Source: Aplidium turbinatum
Taxonomy: Eukaryota > Chordata > Ascidiacea > Aplousobranchia > Polyclinidae
Direction: 5' to 3'
NCBI GenBank assembly: GCA_918807975.1
Contig: OU964918.1
Coordinates: 45,368,477 to 45,432,476, forward strand
DNA: 64,000 nucleotides
In this document: one piece after another, positions 58,329-64,000 of the stretch
Layout of the letters: each line of letters begins with the position of its first letter
How positions within the stretch are numbered: position 1 is the first letter of the stretch
The notes under the pieces: model-generated
What the model was told of the DNA's origin: nothing
The model's database searches: none
What the model saw: the letters and a program-made list of their open reading frames with translations, nothing else
Translations under genes and position numbers: made by a program

Positions 58329-58753
58329 TGAAACAATTTGTAAAGGCTTCAGATAGTAATAACTATATTTGATTTAATTCGCTCTGCTTTGCCTTTTTGC
58401 TTAGCATTGAGCACTTTTTGTAGTATTAATAGTTTTCATTCTATTAATATTGCGGTATATGCATCAATAAATATAGTTAAGCACGGCCACCAAACCTGAT
58501 ACTTTAAAACAAGTTGATGAATTAGTTAAGAATCAGTCGCCTCCTCGTTCCTGGAACAACTGGGGCGCTAATTCTTAAAGCAATGAGAACACGACTGAAC
58601 CTAACAACATCACAAAAACAAACTAATATACACACACATATTGAAATTACGTAACTAAGATCACTTTTTTGGATAATCTAGTATCTCTTTTACACTTTAA
58701 AATTTACTCACTAAATAGAGGCATTTTTTTAAACAAAGAAATTAGCCTAGTGA

Positions 58754-59853
58754 GGGAGAGTGGGGCTAGTCGGAAAGTTTTTTTTTTAAAAGTGAAATTT
58801 AAAAAAATTGGTGCATAACCTGACAACTTGAAGCGGCTTAAATTATCAACCATGGTGTCCTCTATCATACAACCAAAAATAAGTATTGAGTCAATTCAGC
58901 TTTTAATGAAAATTTAAAATAAACAAACATACAATTGATTTTTCAACTAACTCCATGCCTGGGGTTAGTTGAAAAACGTCAGTTTAATGCCCACTAATGA
59001 ATTGGATACTATTTTTTCAACCAACAAACATTTACATGGGGTTGTAAGCAAATATGTTTACTTGCTTTAAAACCAAAATGCAATAAATTCTACACTAAAT
59101 CATCGTAAAAACATTTTTTAATAAACGCATTGTTAAAACTTGTGATGCCGTATAGCCTATAGCACTTTCCAAGTTATTCAAATTAAAGTTTTACAATGCA
59201 TGTCTGCTTAAAACAAGTACATTGGAGCTTATACTACTTATTATCATACCACGACGATATACTCGTATCATACCACATAGTGGCAATTGACTAGTAGACC
59301 GTATGGTCGTCTCGTTGTCTCCCTGTCGGTATGGGAACTTGTGTAACTTTTGTACTGTGTATATTGCATATTTCAAACATGTACCTATGTTCCTGTTACT
59401 GACAAATAAAACATTGATTGATTGATACTGTTACCAAAACATTTTCCAACTATAACCCCACCCACTATTTTCCAACTAGCTCCATTAGCATATGACAAAC
59501 TATTTTCCTAAAATACTCAAGTATGGTGCATTGGACTAAAATTTGTTTATTTCTTAGTGTTGTAGAACACCTACAGCTGACACACACCAAAAAACTTCTG
59601 CCTATCTTTAAGGATATCGACGCATAAGATGTTTTTTAATACGGTACGCCAAAAATTTTACTTTGAAAGTAAGAAAATACAAAATTGTCAGCCAAACAGG
59701 CATACCTTGACCCAACAAATCGAAACTAACATGGATTATGTGTATTTATAAACTACTTCACATGTTGGCAGTAACTATTTAAAAAAGTTATCGAGAGTTA
59801 AATAAATGATAATTTTTCAACTAACTCCGCCTTCCAACTAACCCACTCTCCCC
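58754..59853. mobile_element. Pogo-like MITE, GGGAGAGTGGGG ends
   Basis: GGGAGAGTGGGGCTAGTCGG on the left; the complement of GGGAGAGTGGGTTAGTTGG on the right. The phrase GTTAGTTGAAAA / CAACTAACTCC recurs inside (about 58947, 58970, 59473, 59820). The TA target duplication is not intact. No protein. Confidence 0.7.
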
Positions 59854-60880
59854 GACTAACACTATATTTACAGTATATACCAGACTATTGAGAGCAGTGT
59901 AGAATTTTTAATCAGGTAGTCTACAGTATGGTTTGTTGCAAAAAATATTTGGGTGCATTTAATTATATTTGAGCAAGAATTTTTCCCACCCCCTTTAGTG
60001 TACATAAATTACTGCATTGTCTGCATGTTAACGATTCCTTCCTAGATAGTGTGAAGGTGTAGAAGTTATTTGATAAAATCGTGAAAGGAAGTTAGTTTCA
60101 CCGACATCCACAGACTTTACGGGCCTCACCTAATGCTTCCACTGCTCACTTTTGGACAGGCTGTGGTTTGAGAAACACCATTGAAATATTTCGGTTTATT
60201 GCCGAAAAATAGTGGCTCACCACTGGGACCTGCAGCTACGCTATAAAAACTTTTCCTTGTAGCCTGCACCCTGCTTTCTGGTTGGCCTACTGGAAGCCAC
60301 CAATTTATTGCAGAGGAGACTGTCTCCCCTAGCTTTTTTCAATTTAAGCTTTCGATGCCATTACGACTCAATGTCCACACACGTATTAGAGCTCGAAAAA
60401 CCTAGCAAAGTGTGTTGAGTCAAGCTACGCATAAAAATTGCTCATTTAATGAAACCTGCGATATCTTTACTAAGTGCAAAACTAAAATCCTTAGTAGCCT
60501 ACCGGTATACGCTTATTTTCTAGCTGTCGTAGCCTATAGGTTACGGGTGCCTACTTGCAGGGGCGTTGACAGGGGGGTCTAGGTGGTACTTTTGGACCCG
60601 GGACCGGAATATTTAGGGGGCCCGGATTTAAAAGATTCCCCGCGACTTCAAACATTATCAAGATCTTAATATAATCAGATCTAAAGGAATTGCCATCAAA
60701 GGTTAAAACAGCCACTTCAGCCGTCAGATGGTAAAGTACCGGGCCCCCTTCCGGATATAGTGATTTCCCTATAACCACGATTTTTTTTCAAAAACACAAA
60801 ATATTTTTCTTCACCCACTCTTTAATTCTGAATATATATATTTTTTGGTGGTAATCACTTCTAGCTACTTGCATCTAAAT
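59854..60880. other. No gene recognised
   Basis: AT-rich sequence; a CAGGGGCGTTGACAGGGGGG block at 60558 resembles a hAT end, but I found no partner. Two TAGCCTA words lie near 60496 and 60531. Confidence 0.4.
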
Positions 60881-60885
60881 TACAT

Positions 60886-63800
60886 AGCCGTAGGAGATGG
60901 GGGGCAGGGGGGTCCGCTGAAAAAAAAATGTCGCAAATTTGGGCAAAAATATCCAGTTATTTGGGCAAATCAATCTTACCACAATGTTTCGACACCTCAC
61001 CAGTTTATAAATTTTACATAGGGGAAGGTGGGGCAAGATGGGACGTGGGGCAGGACGGGACACCGTGGATATTTTTAAAAGTATTAGCTTTAGCGTCCTC
61101 TACCCATTTAGATGTTAAAGGACACCATGATTCTCGATGACTTGCAAAAAAAAGAGATGTTCAGAGAAAAAACGTGGTCGTGGCAACAAGATAACTGATT
61201 AAAGGCTAGTTGCTATAAGAAATCTTATCAAAACTTTTCACATTTTAGCATGATTTCAGAAAAATTTGGAAGATGATACGTGGTCTGGAGATACAGTAAT
61301 AAAAGTGCTTTTTGGGGTATCTGACTTTTTAGATGTGAGTTGCATATATAATAAACAAACAGAAAATTTCAAAATGTCAGTCATTGGGGCAAAACGGGAC
61401 AGAGCTGCTTGGGGCAGGATGGGACATCTGTTCTGCTTATAATGGGCGTGGCAATTTTGTATGTGATTTTTATGGAAAAAAGTAGTCTGTCATTTTGCCC
61501 TGATGTAATTACGTGTTCTGTAAATGCAAGTCATTTTTGAAATTACAAGGTATTACCAGTAGATTTGTGGTTTTACAGGTGATTCCTCATATGAACAATA
61601 CGCGTCCCGTCCTGCCCCAGGTGTGGGGCAAGATGGGACAGATTAATTTTTTTTGTTTTTGTTAATTATAAGGTCATGCGATACTAACTGAGTCTTTGTA
61701 TCTTGCTGGTTGGTAGTAGTGTGCAATAGAAATAACATGATACCAAAGTTACCGATATTGATAAAAAGGAATTCTGCAAAACATCGATTAAAGTTAAGTG
61801 TCCCGTCCTGCCCCACCTTCCCCTAATTGTTGTAATTTATGAGATACATTAATATTTTCCAATGAATGTAAATGTATTATCACCGACTCTGAAAACTGTT
61901 GCATGTGGTATTGCAATATGGGCAGAATAATAAGTTTCGATTCGACAACTGTAAAAAAGCACAGTTGGGAAACAGAGGTAAGTTTACTACTGATATTCAC
62001 TAACATGTAGGCTGCATTTCTTCATGGGTAAGATTTAAAAGCCTACTGGGTAGGCTACTGGTAACTTTATGAGGTTTTTTGTTTTTTCTCAATAATGTAC
62101 TTGATTTGTTTTTTCCTACTAATGTAGTTGATTATAAAAATCATTTGGGAAAAAATGTCTAGTTATTTGGACAAATCAATTCTTACCATAAGTTTTCAAC
62201 ATTCTACCAGTTTAATAACTTTATAGTGTTGCATTTTGTATAAAAAAACATTTTGCTTTGAATGTAAAACAGAACATCGACAGTTTTGAAAACTTTTATA
62301 TTCGGTATTAAAATTTGGGCAGAATGTTAAGTTTCGATTCAGTATTTGCAGAAAAAAATGCAAAATAATGCTTCAACAAGCTGAGATAAGCTTATTACAG
62401 ATGTTCATTAGAATATCACACTAGCCTACATTCCTTCATTGGTAGAATTTTGAAACCTTGCTGGGTTCTGGTTTGCTTATGAAGTTTTTGTTTTTTCGCT
62501 ATATCCCACTAATGTAGTTTGTAAAAATATTTGGGAAAAAATATCCAATTATTGGATAAGTCAATTTTACCATGAGTTATGCTATGCTTGCAAAACTTGA
62601 CTTAAATACTACAAAGATAACTTATCATTATTAGATATGGCCAAACAAGTTAAGCATTTGTTATAAACTTTAATAATCAACAGTTGTGAGGCCACATATA
62701 CACCACTTTTGTGAGCATTGATCCCTGCCATTAACTATAGTTATGTACAAAGTGAAAAAGTATATTAAATGAAAACAACTTGTGAATTTTCCTGGATTTA
62801 AATTCATGTTTTTGTGAGCTATGGTTTAACTGTTTTCTATACTGAATTTTTTTGTATAAACTGCTGTTTGTCTTTGCCAGTCCCAGGGTTGATATGCTCA
62901 GCTATTTACTATCTATGACACAGTATTAGAGCAACAACAATCAAATATAACTAGACACATGTTATGTTGTTTTGTCATCCAATTCATGCAGTTAATATAT
63001 CAGGCAATGTAAATAGTGCTATTTTTGTGTCATGTTTTGATAATGTGGTCTGTATTTTGTGGCAACGATTGAGTTTGAAGTTATTAACTGGGAGTCATTT
63101 TTCTTCAGTGCTTGTGATTTGAGTAGGCCTAGCTGTTTCATTGTGAAGTAAGATTATCTTTGTAATGATCTTCTGAAAAAGCATTGACTATGATTTCATT
63201 GTAATATAATATCAATATTTTTGGTATCAAAGGTAGTTTTATTCAAAGGTGGAAGTTTAATGCACATAGCATGGTAAAGTGTCAAATTCTTTTCAGGCTG
63301 TAGGATTTGAAGCAGCATGGATTAAGCAATGTTACTGGTTTGATGAGTAAACGGATTGTCATTTTAGTTTTTTTCAATGCAAATTTACAAATATTGAGTC
63401 TTTGGACTATCTTTGAATTGAAAAGATTGAGCTACTTTTGGTCAGGCCTTTTATTGAAATTGGGCTGGAGATTTTCATATAATCTGGTTGTTTTTTTTTG
63501 TCGTATCCAGGTTTACATCTGGGGTTTGAAGATTTTATTGTTATCCGGTTATTGGTGAAGTCTCAGTTCAAATTTTTTTGAATCCAGTTAGGCTTAATAT
63601 ACTGTATATTTTTTGTGATACACAAGAATGTTTTAATTTGATGGTTTATATATTTAATTGGGACATAGACAGGTCTATGAACGTAGATTAAAGTAAGTTC
63701 AGCCTTGTTTTGCTGTTGTACATACATGTTTTTTTTGCTTGTGTTTTGTACATGGCCAAGTTGATGACTCGCAGAGATTGTGAGTAATTTTGTATTTTTG

Positions 63801-63898
63801 AAAATATATATATACGCAAAGACAAAATTTGTTCAAATTTTTAAAAATTTGGGCAAATGATGTTCGCCCCCTCAAAATGTGTTACTCTCCTACGGCTA
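60886..63898. mobile_element. 3-kb repeat element, TAGCCGTAGGAGA ends, tandem interior
   Basis: The 13-bp inverted ends TAGCCGTAGGAGA / TCTCCTACGGCTA enclose about 3 kb with no readable protein. At least two and a half diverged copies of a ~370-bp unit run from about 60940 to 62600 (marked by TTATTTGGnCAAATCAAT at 60956 and 62163 and ATTATTGGATAAGTCAAT at about 62548). I see no target duplication, so the boundary is tentative. A pogo-like MITE interrupts the first unit. Confidence 0.55.
61021..61823. mobile_element. Pogo-like MITE with repeated GGGGCAAGATGGGAC phrase
   Basis: GGGGAAGGTGGGGCAAGATG and GTCCTGCCCCACCTTCCCC ends, flanked by TA (61019-61020, 61824-61825). The phrase GGGGCAnGATGGGAC recurs in both orientations at about 61050, 61385, 61410, 61605 and 61624. 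Non-coding. Confidence 0.9.
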
Positions 63899-64000
63899 CT
63901 CTACTTTCAAAGAATTAATTTCAGCCGAAAACTCCAACAATTTTAAACATATCGACGAAGATCATGATTGAGAGCAAGGATTTTGCAGTTTACGGAGTAA

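Overview
This is AT-rich invertebrate nuclear DNA: long introns, class 1-1 extracellular exons, tRNA-derived SINEs, TTAGGG-type telomere-like tracts and dense hAT, pogo-like and LINE relics. A marine deuterostome, perhaps a tunicate, is my best guess, but nothing here fixes the species. I see no retrovirus-like element I can support.

Three host genes can be read. (1) A DM-domain transcription factor of the DMRTA (DMRT4/5) type, plus strand, 12497-16736, with DM and DMA domains. (2) A meiotic chromosome-axis protein of the HORMAD/Hop1 family, plus strand, 34585-50921. It has 17 phase-consistent exons coding for about 537 residues: HORMA, a complete PHD finger, a winged-helix-like region and a basic tail. 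(3) Two exons of a secreted TSP1/WAP modular protein, minus strand, 56617-57666; the rest was not found.

Layout: 1-2500 foldback and unannotated DNA; 2538-6286 a hAT with a LINE, a SINE and another hAT nested inside it; 6929-11263 hAT-like MITEs and foldbacks; 12497-16736 DMRT; 16.8-23.4 kb SINEs, MITEs and a GTCGAC palindromic array; 23.6-28.6 kb an outer repeat holding a LINE split by an internally deleted pogo-like transposon and a 9-bp-TSD MITE; 29.3-31.0 kb a second LINE; 31.7-33.8 kb hAT inside hAT; 34.6-50.9 kb HORMAD, whose introns hold most of the remaining elements; 51.6-56.2 kb a MITE, a SINE and a nested hAT; 56.6-57.7 kb TSP1/WAP exons; 58-64 kb pogo-like MITEs and a tandemly repeated low-coding element.

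The strongest unexplained signal is not a gene. The words TAGGCTA, TAGCCTA and TAGGCCTA occur roughly 95 times by eye, against about 8-9 expected from base composition, and never in the host coding exons I could read. At about eleven sites a second copy of the same repeat, or a reading frame, shows the word arose by insertion of GGC, GCC or GGCC at a TA with the TA duplicated. That resembles the excision footprint of a TA-targeting transposon, present about once every 700 bp.
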